The notes: a model not told the origin generated them from the sequence alone. Positions 45,011 to 54,239 are shown, numbered from the stretch's first letter. The stretch: 64,000 bases of DNA from Pseudomonas gozinkensis (GCF_014863585.1 NZ_CP062253.1:6376001-6440000), one strand, 5' to 3'. Program-made: numbers and translations.

Positions 45011-46018
45011 TTAATGAATTTTGCTGCCCAGGGTCACCACGCCGTCTGCTTTTTCGCAGCCCAGCCAGCTGGTCCAACCCAGGCGACAGTCGTTCTTCTC
45101 GCCAATGCGCAGTTCGCGGATTTCTTCCGGGCGCAGCACCAGGCGAATGTCGTAATCGAGCGGGTCACGCAAGGTGAACCGCACCAGCGCGCAGAGCGGC
45201 TGGTAACCGAAACCGATAGGCAGGAATTCGTGGAATCGCTCCCAGTCGAGTTCGGTGATGTGAATGCGGAATTTGCCGCTGCGGTCGCGCACGTGTTCAC
45301 CCAGCACCAGGTCCTCACCCAGAACGCTGTTGGCGAAGCCGAGGCGGTTGCGCTGTTCTTCGAGGATTTCTACGCGGCGCTCGATGCACTGCTCGATGAC
45401 CAGGTCTTCGTGCTTGAAGTAGTAACGCAGCACCGCTTCGATCAGCGCCGCCGAGTGCGCCCGCAGACTGAGCAGGCCGAGGTACGGCAGCAGGCGTTTC
45501 CAGTTCAGTTCCTTGGCCTTGCGGATCTCGTCGCCGCCGAGGCCGATCAGGGCGAACAGCTGCGACGAGAACGGGTCGACTGCGCCACTCTGGAAGCTCG
45601 CGCGATAGCGATACTTGCGCCAGATCGGCAGCATCAGCCGTTGCAGGCGATGGTGGAACAGGTCGAGGAAGTTGCGCGTCGGGTTGCCGTCTTCGCTGTC
45701 GCCCAGGGCTTGCTCGCCATAGAACGCCGGCAGCGGCGAGCCGGAACCGACCAGGCCGATCAGGTTGAAGCGCAGGCGCGCGCGCATCTGCCCGTGCTCT
45801 TCGAAAAACTCCACACGATCGACATCGCTGCGCGGAAATCCGAGGCTCGGATTGGCCTGGAATTCCAGCTGATCGTAGAGGTCGTCTTCGCTCAGGTACG
45901 GGTGCGCATCGCGCAGCCGGTCGATCACCAGCAGCACGGCCTGAAACAGCGAGTACTCGCGTATTACCTTCGTCAGCCCGCTTAAAGCAGGGGCTGCAGG
46001 CCCATACGTGGTGTCCAT
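45011..46018 (-). CDS. tssG: T6SS baseplate protein TssG
   Basis: The 335-residue TssG-family protein (signature LRFNLIGLVGSGSPLPAFYGE and LRDPLDYDIRLVLRPEEI) forms the wedge core with TssF. Its ATG lies inside the end of tssF (37-base overlap, 45982-46018), showing strong translational coupling. A start further downstream is possible, but the overlap is common in this family. Confidence 0.94.
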   Translation of the reverse strand: MDTTYGPAAPALSGLTKVIREYSLFQAVLLVIDRLRDAHPYLSEDDLYDQLEFQANPSLGFPRSDVDRVEFFEEHGQMRARLRFNLIGLVGSGSPLPAFYGEQALGDSEDGNPTRNFLDLFHHRLQRLMLPIWRKYRYRASFQSGAVDPFSSQLFALIGLGGDEIRKAKELNWKRLLPYLGLLSLRAHSAALIEAVLRYYFKHEDLVIEQCIERRVEILEEQRNRLGFANSVLGEDLVLGEHVRDRSGKFRIHITELDWERFHEFLPIGFGYQPLCALVRFTLRDPLDYDIRLVLRPEEIRELRIGEKNDCRLGWTSWLGCEKADGVVTLGSKIH

Positions 46019-47769
46019 TGGTACACCTCTCCCTGTGTGCTTTTTACCCGCAGCTCGTGGAATGAATTGAGACTGGCGTAAAGCGCGAAAAACTCGTTGA
46101 GAACCGAGGCGAAGACGAACAGGTCGCCCTCACCGATATACCCTTCGGGGTCGATGGTCAGTTCGGTGCGCAAACCGCGCACCGGCAGACCACGGTGCAA
46201 CCGGTCCACGTGGTGATGCTTGATGTGCTTGAGGCCGCCGAGCAGGCGCTTGCTGACCTTCTCCGCGTGCTGGTCGTAGTAGCGCGGCAAGTCGTAGGTT
46301 TCGAGAATCACCTTCAGTGCGTTGACGTCGGCCAACGACAGATAGTTGAGCGACATGTTGCTGATCAGCTTCCACAGGAAGTCACGGTTCAGCGGCGGCG
46401 CGAAACTGGAAGTGGCCGGGGTGATGTTGCGGAAACTCAGGAACTCCGGGGTCTCTTCGCAGGCCATGCAGATCTGCCCGAGCTTGAGTTTGCGCGGCAG
46501 GTTCTGGTTGGTGCAGACCAGCTCGATCGACAGGGTTTCGTGAGCTTCGGTGTGGCGGATGCCGAAGCTCAGGTAAGTGTCGAGGCCGTCGTGCAGCAGC
46601 GACGAACGCTGGCGGATGCTGTAATGCGGACGGCTATTGGGCACGTCGAAACTCGGGTCGTGCTCGAAGGATTCGAACGGCACGTACTCCTGATAACCGA
46701 GGCCGCCAGGCTTCCAGCCGGTCACGGTTTCCACCGAAAACACGCCGCAGTTTTCCAGATCGTATTCGGCCGGCAGCAACAGGTATTCGTCCTGTTTGCC
46801 GTCGAGACGGATCGGCAGTGCGTCGTGCTTGAACAGGTTGACGATCGGCGTGCAGAACAGCTTCACGTTATCCGTCGTCGGACGCATGCGCATGATGCCG
46901 CTCTTGCGGATATCGAAGCGCAATTCCAGGCCGCGCATCTGCTTGAGGGTGTCCTCCGGCAGCGCCTTGAGGATGTCCAGACCGTGGACATCAACGAACA
47001 GAAACTTGTCCTGGAAGGCGAAGTATTCCTGCAGGTAGCGATAGCCGCGGAAGGTGTTCAGCGGATACGGGATCAGCGCTTCTTCTTCGGCAAAACCCAC
47101 TGGCTTTACGCGGTCGCCCGGAATCTTGAACGCCATCGGCTTGCCGCTCACACCATCGATAGGCTTGCCGGCGCCGTCGAGCGGGATCAGTTCGATGCCG
47201 TCGAGATTGCGCAGCAGGCTCAGGTAGAGCATCTGGCTGATGTAGCGCTCGCCCGCAAAGTGCAGGCGCAGTTTGCTCAGCTCCAGCTCGCCGAGATGGC
47301 CGTCGGCACTCATCTCCAGGCGCAGGCTGAGCAGCGAACCGTCGCCCTTAACCGAGTAGTTGAGCGCGGCCAGATCCAGCGCCATGACTTCGGTCGGGTA
47401 GCAGGTGCGGAAACGGCAACGCACGTCTTCGATCGGCACGCTCTCGATCGGCGTATCACGCTCGACCTTCAGCGCCGGCCCGGAACGCTTGAGCGGATCG
47501 AACTGCAGAATGCTGAACGCCGGCAGCGGGCGCATGTAGTTCGGCCACAGCAGCTGCATCAGGGAATGGCTGAGCTCCGGCAACTCGTCATCGAGCTTCT
47601 GGCGCAGCCGTCCGGTTAGAAACGCAAAGCCTTCCAGCAACCGCTCCACATCCGGATCCCGCCCGGCCTGCCCCAGGAACGGCGCCAACGCCGGACTACG
47701 CTCGGCGAAACGACGGCCCAATTGGCGCAGTGCGGTGAGTTCGCTTTGGTAGTAGTGGTTAAAGGACAC
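45982..47769 (-). CDS. tssF: T6SS baseplate protein TssF
   Basis: A 595-residue wedge protein with the TssF N-terminus (MSFNHYYQSELTALRQLGRRFAERSPALAPFL, RDPDVERLLEGFAFLTGRLRQKLDDELPELSHSLMQLLWPNY). In P. aeruginosa HSI-II it follows tssE directly; here four cargo genes are inserted before it (47816-50208). Confidence 0.95.
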   Translation of the reverse strand: MSFNHYYQSELTALRQLGRRFAERSPALAPFLGQAGRDPDVERLLEGFAFLTGRLRQKLDDELPELSHSLMQLLWPNYMRPLPAFSILQFDPLKRSGPALKVERDTPIESVPIEDVRCRFRTCYPTEVMALDLAALNYSVKGDGSLLSLRLEMSADGHLGELELSKLRLHFAGERYISQMLYLSLLRNLDGIELIPLDGAGKPIDGVSGKPMAFKIPGDRVKPVGFAEEEALIPYPLNTFRGYRYLQEYFAFQDKFLFVDVHGLDILKALPEDTLKQMRGLELRFDIRKSGIMRMRPTTDNVKLFCTPIVNLFKHDALPIRLDGKQDEYLLLPAEYDLENCGVFSVETVTGWKPGGLGYQEYVPFESFEHDPSFDVPNSRPHYSIRQRSSLLHDGLDTYLSFGIRHTEAHETLSIELVCTNQNLPRKLKLGQICMACEETPEFLSFRNITPATSSFAPPLNRDFLWKLISNMSLNYLSLADVNALKVILETYDLPRYYDQHAEKVSKRLLGGLKHIKHHHVDRLHRGLPVRGLRTELTIDPEGYIGEGDLFVFASVLNEFFALYASLNSFHELRVKSTQGEVYQWTPRMGLQPLL

Positions 47770-47815
47770 GGGTTACCTGCCTGGTAGTGGATTCACTGTG
47801 CATCACGACTGCCCA

Positions 47816-48250
47816 TCAATTTTCCAGATGTACATATGGCGTATTGCTGATAAAAAGATTTAACCAATGCCACTCCCATTGCGGCATTGCTATATCAAAT
47901 GTTTTTTCTTTTTTATTGAAATACAGCCAATAGACACCCACAGATTTATCATCTTCAAACAAGCGCATATCCAGCGACTGGGTGGAATACAGCGGAGTTC
48001 TATAAGCTTTCTCTGGATGTTCCTTATCAACAACCCGAAGATAAGCCATTCCACCCAGGCCTAATATCCCGCCAACGGGCACATTCTGTAAAATGTAACG
48101 GCCAGAAGTATCGATATTCGTAACGTTAGCGGGGAAATTGCAGATTTTATTGACAACGACGATTAACAAGGCCACCAGCAAAACCAATACCAACGCACCA
48201 CGAAATATTGCGTTCTTGTGCGTTGAAAGTCCTACACCACTCAAAAACAT
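47816..48250 (-). CDS. Membrane-anchored small protein 2, putative immunity (paralog of next)
   Basis: A 144-residue protein with one N-terminal TM (GALVLVLLVALLIVVVNKICNF) and a periplasmic-type domain of about 105 residues. It shares a pattern with its upstream neighbour: SGRYILQNVPVGG..., AYLRVVDKEHPEKAYRTPLYSTQSLDMR, a VGVYWLYF strand and WHWLNLFISNTPYVHLE at the end. The two look like tandem duplicates. Position after a candidate effector suggests immunity. It starts 3 bases after the neighbour's stop. The region is AT-rich. Confidence 0.75.
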   Translation of the reverse strand: MFLSGVGLSTHKNAIFRGALVLVLLVALLIVVVNKICNFPANVTNIDTSGRYILQNVPVGGILGLGGMAYLRVVDKEHPEKAYRTPLYSTQSLDMRLFEDDKSVGVYWLYFNKKEKTFDIAMPQWEWHWLNLFISNTPYVHLEN

Positions 48251-48253
48251 AGC

Positions 48254-48679
48254 TTACTTTCCACTCTCGACAACTGGCTCAACACTATAAGGTGCATTAG
48301 CAACAAATCGATTCAGCCAATGCTCCCCCCGGTAGACCGAATGAATAATAAAAATCTTTTTTTCGACACTGAACTCAAGGAAAGGCGTTCCAATCCTGCG
48401 TGAACCAAAGGCCTGCCCCATATCAATTTCCTTTATTTCAAATAGAGGACTTCGATATATTTTTCTTGGTTCATTCAAATCGGTCACGCGTAGAAACGCC
48501 AGGTTATCATCGAAAGGAAACAGCCGAAGCGGAACTCTCTCCAAAACATACTGGCGCGTAGCGCTTAACTCAATTATATCGGGTGAACGTTGGGAGAGTC
48601 CGTCCACGAAAATGTACGGCACTATTACCGCCGAAAGTAAAAATGTAAAAATACCAAGACAAATCCATTTCGAACGCAT
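48254..48679 (-). CDS. Membrane-anchored small protein 1, putative immunity
   Basis: A 141-residue protein with an N-terminal TM (WICLGIFTFLLSAVIVPYIF) and a domain resembling its downstream neighbour (TRQYVLERVPLRLFPFDDNLAFLRVTDLNEPRKIYRSPLFEIKEIDMG; EHWLNRFVANAPYSVEP). It begins 2 bases after the DUF6402 gene stop. A signal-anchored periplasmic protein encoded right after a PAAR-linked candidate toxin fits an immunity protein. I recognise no named family. Confidence 0.75.
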   Translation of the reverse strand: MRSKWICLGIFTFLLSAVIVPYIFVDGLSQRSPDIIELSATRQYVLERVPLRLFPFDDNLAFLRVTDLNEPRKIYRSPLFEIKEIDMGQAFGSRRIGTPFLEFSVEKKIFIIHSVYRGEHWLNRFVANAPYSVEPVVESGK

Positions 48680-48681
48680 GA

Positions 48682-49644
48682 TCAGCTCGATATCGCAATA
48701 GTTGTGGGCGAGATGGTTTCGTACTTGATGTCAGACAGCACCCTGAAATCCCCGCCTTTACCATGGCACTGCCGATACTCTACAAAGTCACTGTTTTGAA
48801 TCAGGTACAAACGAGCGCCTTCCAGATCTTTGAAAACCTCTGCCACGTCGGCAGGGCTCAAGGCACCAGTTTCCATCATTGCTGTCTGGTTGGAATTGAT
48901 ACTGATATTGCGTGCAATTGCCTCAGGCGGAATTACAGTTCCGTCAAAATTCCAGAAGCCAAGAGGCTGACTGATGAAATCGGAGCCATCTCCAAAGTCA
49001 TAGCTGTCTTCAACATAGAATCCCAGCTTGCTTACCAGAAATTCAATTTTCTTTGAAACAATGACAACATCACCTTCCGCTATCACTCTCAAGTTAAAGT
49101 TTGCGAGCGCCCCTCTTAAATCATCCAATACATCTATCCGCCACTGCGCCATCTTGACGGACACTGTATTACTGTACCCAAAGTCCTCAGCTTCCCGAGC
49201 ACTTCCAAATGCCAATGGATATTTCCCATCGGGCTTATCTTTAAATTTTTTAAGTATTGCTGCACGTATTTGCTTCTGCCCATTAGGGCTATTCCACACT
49301 GACTTTAAATATTCGTACTCTTTACTGGCGCGCTCAAAACTCAAGAGCCAGCTCATCTTGACTATTGCGTCGTCGATGTACTCCTGCGGTGCTTCTTTAA
49401 GGTGATTCTTGGTGAGCTCATCCATCCCTCCATCGGAGGTAGACCAAGGCATACCAGCAAACCATCGACGCATCAGTGCGGCAGAGGTCGGCCACTTCAT
49501 CTTGTCCATAGCTGCAGGAATGTCGGTGATACCAAATTTGCGCTTTGCAATTGCACACTGGCCAGCCTTGTTACTAGCCGGAGTCATGCTTGCGGTCACT
49601 GTGGCACCCGTCATATCAACATCCTTGCAAAATAGATTCGACAA
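48682..49644 (-). CDS. DUF6402-type candidate T6SS effector
   Basis: A 320-residue protein without signal peptide or TM. The pattern FGITDIPAAMDKMKWPTSAALMRRWF (about 37-62), DDAIVKMSWLLSFERA, LDDLRGALANFNLRVIAEGDV and LGFYVEDSYDFGDG...QPLGFWNFDG matches the DUF6402 family as I know it. Members occur near T6SS VgrG/PAAR genes. It sits between a PAAR protein and two small membrane proteins, the expected effector slot. Toxic activity is unknown and no catalytic motif is recognisable. It starts 39 bases after the PAAR gene. Confidence 0.78.
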   Translation of the reverse strand: MSNLFCKDVDMTGATVTASMTPASNKAGQCAIAKRKFGITDIPAAMDKMKWPTSAALMRRWFAGMPWSTSDGGMDELTKNHLKEAPQEYIDDAIVKMSWLLSFERASKEYEYLKSVWNSPNGQKQIRAAILKKFKDKPDGKYPLAFGSAREAEDFGYSNTVSVKMAQWRIDVLDDLRGALANFNLRVIAEGDVVIVSKKIEFLVSKLGFYVEDSYDFGDGSDFISQPLGFWNFDGTVIPPEAIARNISINSNQTAMMETGALSPADVAEVFKDLEGARLYLIQNSDFVEYRQCHGKGGDFRVLSDIKYETISPTTIAISS

Positions 49645-49683
49645 CCCTCAGGCATGGCGTTTACCTGAGAAACAATGTGCTGA

Positions 49684-50208
49684 TTACGCAATTGCGACCT
49701 TTGTCTGCTTCTCGATCACCAACTCGATGGTTTCCGCTGTCGCAGAGAAGACGCGCTGTGTCTTCCCATCCTTATCGGTGACTCCATTGATGATCTTTCC
49801 TGAAGCGGTTTTCAGCGTGTATTCCACGCCAGCCAATGGCTCTCCAGTGTCCTGACAATTGATCACGAAGTGCTCGTTGAACGGCCACTGAATCTCTACC
49901 GGCAAAGGCGGCACAAACGGCGCCGGGGAATGCGAATTGCCAATAATCACCGTCGAAGACCCAGCCGTAACCTTGTTGCCGTGGGAGCCCACGGAATCAA
50001 CAGTGACAGCAGACTTGCCGTTGATTTTCACCGTCGTGGCCAAACCGCCGACCATCGCACCACCACACGCGGAGGCATCGCCTTCGCGGGCGGCCGCGAG
50101 GCCGTCGAAGAACACGTCGCCGGAACCGGCGGCAATCGGGTTGGTACCGTGGCCGGGGAGCGAGCAAGCAGTGGGGTCGGATACGCGTGCTGCTGGTTTG
50201 CCAGACAT
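49684..50208 (-). CDS. PAAR-repeat spike tip with transthyretin-like C-terminal adaptor
   Basis: A 174-residue protein. Residues 1-100 form a PAAR domain (GKPAARVSDPTACSLPGHGTNPIAAGSGDVFFDGLAAAREGD and GSSTVIIG). The C-terminal ~65 residues (FVINCQDTGEPLAGVEYTLKTASGKIINGVTDKDGKTQRVF) look like a transthyretin/CnaB-type beta-sandwich that often recruits effectors to PAAR tips. AAGGAG precedes the ATG, 11 bases after tssE. It probably sharpens the VgrG spike and carries the DUF6402 protein. Confidence 0.92.
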   Translation of the reverse strand: MSGKPAARVSDPTACSLPGHGTNPIAAGSGDVFFDGLAAAREGDASACGGAMVGGLATTVKINGKSAVTVDSVGSHGNKVTAGSSTVIIGNSHSPAPFVPPLPVEIQWPFNEHFVINCQDTGEPLAGVEYTLKTASGKIINGVTDKDGKTQRVFSATAETIELVIEKQTKVAIA

Positions 50209-50219
50209 CGGGGTTCTCC

Positions 50220-50627
50220 TTAGGTGACCTTGACTTGACCGCTGCCATCCAGGCGCGCGGCGAAACTGACCTGACGCTTGAAACCCTCGACTTCCAGCAG
50301 GCCTTCGATGCTGAAGGCCAGGCGAAGCTGGTCGTGGTCACGCGGCAGGGAAATGACACGCACGTTGCTCAGACGCGGCTCGTAGGCTTCGATGAAGCTT
50401 TCGATGGCCAGGCGGGCCTGACTCAGGGAGTCGTGCAGGCTCAGGCGCATGTCATTGAGATCGGGCAACCCGTAGTCGGACAGCGTTTGCACGCTGCCGG
50501 CCCGGGTGCTGAGCATTTTGGCCAGATGGGCAGCCACCGACGCCATGGCAGAAGCCTCGAGGCTCCTGCCCTTGCGTAGTTCCGCGTCGCCGTTGAGGCG
50601 TTCGAAAAGGCTGCCGTATCCGTCCAT
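50220..50627 (-). CDS. tssE: T6SS baseplate protein TssE
   Basis: A 135-residue gp25-like protein (SLFERLNGD; LSDYGLPDLNDM; ESFIEAYEPRLSNVRV, the family EPR region) that nucleates sheath assembly on the baseplate. In HSI-II it directly precedes tssF; here the PAAR/DUF6402 cargo is inserted between them. Confidence 0.93.
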   Translation of the reverse strand: MDGYGSLFERLNGDAELRKGRSLEASAMASVAAHLAKMLSTRAGSVQTLSDYGLPDLNDMRLSLHDSLSQARLAIESFIEAYEPRLSNVRVISLPRDHDQLRLAFSIEGLLEVEGFKRQVSFAARLDGSGQVKVT

Positions 50628-50636
50628 GAGTCGCTC

Positions 50637-52112
50637 TTACTCTTTGTCCAGCTTGCCAACCAGCGACAGGGTGAAATCGGCACCCATGTACTTGAAGTGC
50701 GGGCGCACGTTCAGGCTGACGCGGTACCAGCCCGGCTCGCCTTCAACGTCGCTGACGATCACTTGCGCAGCGCGCAGCGGACGACGGCCACGTACTTCGG
50801 CGCTCGGGTTTTCCTGGTCGGCCACGTACTGGCGGATCCACTTGTTCAGTTCCAGCTCGAGGTCGGTACGCTCTTTCCAAGAACCGAGTTGCTCGCGCTG
50901 CAGCACTTTCAGGTAGTGAGCCAGGCGGTTGACGATCATCATGTACGGCAGTTGGGTGCCGAGCTTGTAGTTCAGCTCTGCAGCCTTGCCTTCTGCGCTG
51001 ATGCCGAAGAACTTCGGCTTCTGCACCGAGCTTGCGGAGAAGAACGCCGCGTTGTCGGAGCCTTTACGCATGGTCAGGGAGATGAAGCCTTCCTCGGCCA
51101 GTTCGTATTCACGACGGTCGGAAACCAGAACCTCGGTAGGAATCTTGGTTTCGATTTCGCCCATGCTTTCGAAGTGGTGCAGAGGCAGGTCTTCAACCGC
51201 GCCGCCGCTCTGCGGGCCGATGATGTTCGGGCACCAGCGGAACTTGGCGAAGCTGTCGGTCAGTTTGGTACCGAACGCGTAAGCGGTGTTGCCCCACAGG
51301 TAGTGCTCGTGGCTGTTGGCAACGTTTTCCTTGTACACGAACGATTTGACCGGGTTCTCTTCCGGATCGTACGGGTTACGCAGCAGGAAACGCGGAACGG
51401 TCAGGCCAACGTAGCGGGAGTCTTCCGAGGTACGGAAGCTCTGCCATTTGGTGAATTGCGGGCCTTCGAAGTGATCTTTCAGATCCTTCAGGTCCGGCAG
51501 ACCGGTGAAGCTTTCCAGGCCGAAGAATTTCGGGCCGGCAGCGGCGATGAACGGCGCGTGGGACATGCAGGATACGCTGGCCACGTACTGCATCAGTTTC
51601 ACGTCCGGCGAGCTTGGGGACAGGTAGTAGTTGGCGATGATCGCGCCAACCGGCTGACCACCGAACTGGCCGTATTCAGCGGTGTAGATGTGCTTGTACA
51701 GGCCCGACTGCATCACTTCCGGCGAATCTTCGAAGTCGTCCAGCAGGTCGTCCTTGGAGACGTTGAGGATTTCGATCTTGATGTTTTCGCGGAAGTTGGT
51801 GCGGTCGACCAGCAGTTGCAGGCCACGCCACGACGATTCCAGAGACTGGAAGTCCGGGTGGTGCAGGATTTCGTCCATCTGACGGCTGAGCTTGGCATCG
51901 ATCTCGGCGATCATGCGGTCAACCATGGCTTTTTTGACCGGCTCACCGTTGTTCTGCGGCTTGAGCAGCTCTTCGATGAACGCCGACACACCGCGCTTGG
52001 CGATGTCGTAGGCTTCGTCGTCCGGCGTCAGGCGGGTTTCGGCGATGATGCTGTCGAGGATGCTGTACTCGCCGTTTTCTGCGGCGTTCTGTTGTGCTGC
52101 GCTAGTGCTCAT
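50637..52112 (-). CDS. tssC: T6SS contractile sheath large subunit TssC
   Basis: The 491-residue sheath subunit pairs with TssB in the contractile tube. Family features: MIAEIDAKLSRQMDEILHHPDFQSLESSWRGL, the EYGQFGGQPVGAIIANYYL segment and VRGRRPLRAAQVIVSDVEGEPGWYRVSL near the C-terminus. It starts 28 bases after tssB. Confidence 0.97.
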   Translation of the reverse strand: MSTSAAQQNAAENGEYSILDSIIAETRLTPDDEAYDIAKRGVSAFIEELLKPQNNGEPVKKAMVDRMIAEIDAKLSRQMDEILHHPDFQSLESSWRGLQLLVDRTNFRENIKIEILNVSKDDLLDDFEDSPEVMQSGLYKHIYTAEYGQFGGQPVGAIIANYYLSPSSPDVKLMQYVASVSCMSHAPFIAAAGPKFFGLESFTGLPDLKDLKDHFEGPQFTKWQSFRTSEDSRYVGLTVPRFLLRNPYDPEENPVKSFVYKENVANSHEHYLWGNTAYAFGTKLTDSFAKFRWCPNIIGPQSGGAVEDLPLHHFESMGEIETKIPTEVLVSDRREYELAEEGFISLTMRKGSDNAAFFSASSVQKPKFFGISAEGKAAELNYKLGTQLPYMMIVNRLAHYLKVLQREQLGSWKERTDLELELNKWIRQYVADQENPSAEVRGRRPLRAAQVIVSDVEGEPGWYRVSLNVRPHFKYMGADFTLSLVGKLDKE

Positions 52113-52140
52113 TGTGTTGGCTTCCTTGGCTGCTGGAGTC

Positions 52141-52644
52141 TCAGGCGTCCGGGGCTGCGGCGTTCAGGCCCAGCTCACCGAGTACGCGACCGCGGGATTC
52201 ATCGTCGGCGAGCACGCCTTCGATGGCTTTACGGAACGCAGGAGCGTTACCCAGCGGGCCTTTGAGGGCCACCAGCGCGTCGCGCAGTTCCATCAGCTTT
52301 TTCAGCTCAGGCACTTGCTCGACCAGGCTGGCCGGGTTGAAGTCCTTCATCGAATTGACGCGCAGTTGCACGGCCAGTTCGTCAGCTTCGCCATCTTCCT
52401 GCAGACGGTTCGGTACGCTCAGTGTCAGCTGCAGCTCTTGCTTGGCCAGCACTTCGTCGAAGGTCATCTTGTCGATGCTGATCGGCTTGCGATCCTCGAT
52501 CTTGCGATCGTCCTTGCGGTGGGTGTAGTCACCGATTGCCAGCAGCTTCAGCGGCAGTTCAATCTCTTCCTGAGCACCGCCGGTGGCGGGTTTGAAGGTG
52601 ACGTTGATGCGTTCCTTGGGGGCTACCGAGCCTTCTTTGGCCAT
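52141..52644 (-). CDS. tssB: T6SS contractile sheath small subunit TssB
   Basis: A 167-residue protein with the TssB N-terminus MAKEGSVAPKERINVTFKPA and the LKLLAIGDYTHRKDDRKIEDRKPISIDK core. The ATG at 52644 gives the family length; the 22 upstream codons in frame are within the tssA-tssB gap and not family-like. Confidence 0.96.
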   Translation of the reverse strand: MAKEGSVAPKERINVTFKPATGGAQEEIELPLKLLAIGDYTHRKDDRKIEDRKPISIDKMTFDEVLAKQELQLTLSVPNRLQEDGEADELAVQLRVNSMKDFNPASLVEQVPELKKLMELRDALVALKGPLGNAPAFRKAIEGVLADDESRGRVLGELGLNAAAPDA

Positions 52645-52676
52645 GGCTTTTCTCCTTGCGGTTGTGGCCCTGGGGC

Positions 52677-54239
52677 CTATTCGAGTACCACTTCGAGGTC
52701 GAGGTGGCACAGCCTGCGATAAATCTCTTCCTTGCGTTCACGTACGGCATGGTTCTGCGGTAACAACTCGCAGCAACTGTGCAGCAGGTGCAGCACTTCC
52801 AATGCAAGATCGGGCTCCCAGGCGTGCAGGCCTGAGTCCTGTAATGTCTGATCGAGGGTTTCGAGCTGGTTCTTGGCGAGTTCGTATTTCTTGGCCAGAA
52901 AGCACAGTCGCGCGAGGGCGAACTGCCAGAAGAAGCGTTCGCGCCCGCCGTGCGCCGATTGCAGACCCTGCTTGAGGATCTGCACGGCAGGCTTGAGGCC
53001 TTCCTTGCGCAGGATCGGCTGGACTTCTTCCAGGGCCTTTTCCCAGGCCGGCTGGGTTTCGACGTTCTCGTTTTCGACCTTGCGTGGCGCGCTGGCGCTT
53101 TGCAGGTGCGGCATGACGTTGCCGGCGATCCACGCCCGGGTGGACGGATCGGCGAACGGCGCGCCGTCATGGAAACGCAGCTCGACGATGCCGGGCAGGC
53201 GTTGAATCAAAAGCGCGAAGTGGATTTCCACTTCGCGCATGGCCAGCTCGGCGTTGAGGTTCTGGAGACATTCCCAGACCATCCTCTGGCCATCGAACCA
53301 GAACGGCGCCTTCGCCAGGCTCGCCTCCAGTTCCACAAGCAGGTCGGCGTATTTGCCCTGATCGAAACGGTCCTGATACTGCTTGAGCTTGTCGACCGGC
53401 AACCCGCGCAGCACGGTGATCTGCTCGGCGTTGCGCTCGGGCACCGCGTCGATCGTCATCCACAGCAAGGTGCGGTTGAGGCGCAGCGCGCGCAGGTCGG
53501 TGGCTTTCTGCTTGAGCCACCAGGCGCATAACGGACGGGCGCTTTCCTGCTGCGCGCGCAGTGCCTTGTGGGCTTCTTTCTCGTTGTCGATCGGTGCACC
53601 GGGCGCCAGCAACTGGCTGGCGGCCTGCTTGACCTGCGCCACCGCCGCGCCCACCACGCCAGGTGCCGGCTGGTTGTCGGCGGCGCGCTGGATCATGGTT
53701 TTCAGGCGGCGGGAAAGCGGCAGCAGCAGCGGCGCGTCATCGCCCAGGTGCTCGGTGCAGGCCGCGTCGAGACCGGACAGGTGCTCGGACAACTGCCGGA
53801 ACATCGGCAGCTGTTCCTTGATCGCGATGTTCTCGGTGATCACCTGCTCCAGACGCGGAACCAGCCAGCCGATGGCGGCGGCACGGGTGCGGGGTTTGAG
53901 CGGGTGTACCTCGGCCCAGTTGTTTTCCGACAAGTGGTGCAGCAAACCGAGGCCGGCCAGCAGGCCGGGGAAGGATTCACGCTGGTACAGCGACCACGTC
54001 AGCCAGGCGCCGACACGCAAATCCTTGGATTGGGTACGCAGGAGATTTTCGCTGTTTTCGCGAATTTTCAGCCAGTCGATCTGCCCGCTTTCGTGCATCG
54101 AAGAGGCTTTGGCCAGCTCGCTTTCCAGGGCCTCGAATTCGCTCGAGAAACGAACGTCCTCGCCCGCAAAATTCTCTTTGGAAACAGAGACTTTAGCGAG
54201 TTCGAGGTAATGGGCGGAAAGTTTGCTTGAGTAGGACAT
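52677..54239 (-). CDS. tssA: T6SS baseplate-priming protein TssA
   Basis: The 520-residue protein has the ImpA N-terminal domain (LRVGAWLTWSLYQRESFPGLLAGLGLLHHLSENNWAEVHPLKPRTRAAAIGWL) and a long C-terminal extension with alpha-helical repeats of the VasJ/TssA type. It is the first gene of the leftward operon, preceded by a 690-base spacer. AGG lies 6 bases before the ATG. Confidence 0.94.
   Translation of the reverse strand: MSYSSKLSAHYLELAKVSVSKENFAGEDVRFSSEFEALESELAKASSMHESGQIDWLKIRENSENLLRTQSKDLRVGAWLTWSLYQRESFPGLLAGLGLLHHLSENNWAEVHPLKPRTRAAAIGWLVPRLEQVITENIAIKEQLPMFRQLSEHLSGLDAACTEHLGDDAPLLLPLSRRLKTMIQRAADNQPAPGVVGAAVAQVKQAASQLLAPGAPIDNEKEAHKALRAQQESARPLCAWWLKQKATDLRALRLNRTLLWMTIDAVPERNAEQITVLRGLPVDKLKQYQDRFDQGKYADLLVELEASLAKAPFWFDGQRMVWECLQNLNAELAMREVEIHFALLIQRLPGIVELRFHDGAPFADPSTRAWIAGNVMPHLQSASAPRKVENENVETQPAWEKALEEVQPILRKEGLKPAVQILKQGLQSAHGGRERFFWQFALARLCFLAKKYELAKNQLETLDQTLQDSGLHAWEPDLALEVLHLLHSCCELLPQNHAVRERKEEIYRRLCHLDLEVVLE

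Noticed and set aside
42324..45014. 896-codon rightward open frame over clpV
   Set aside because: Antisense to clpV with clear AAA+ motifs on the other strand; a GC-bias artefact.
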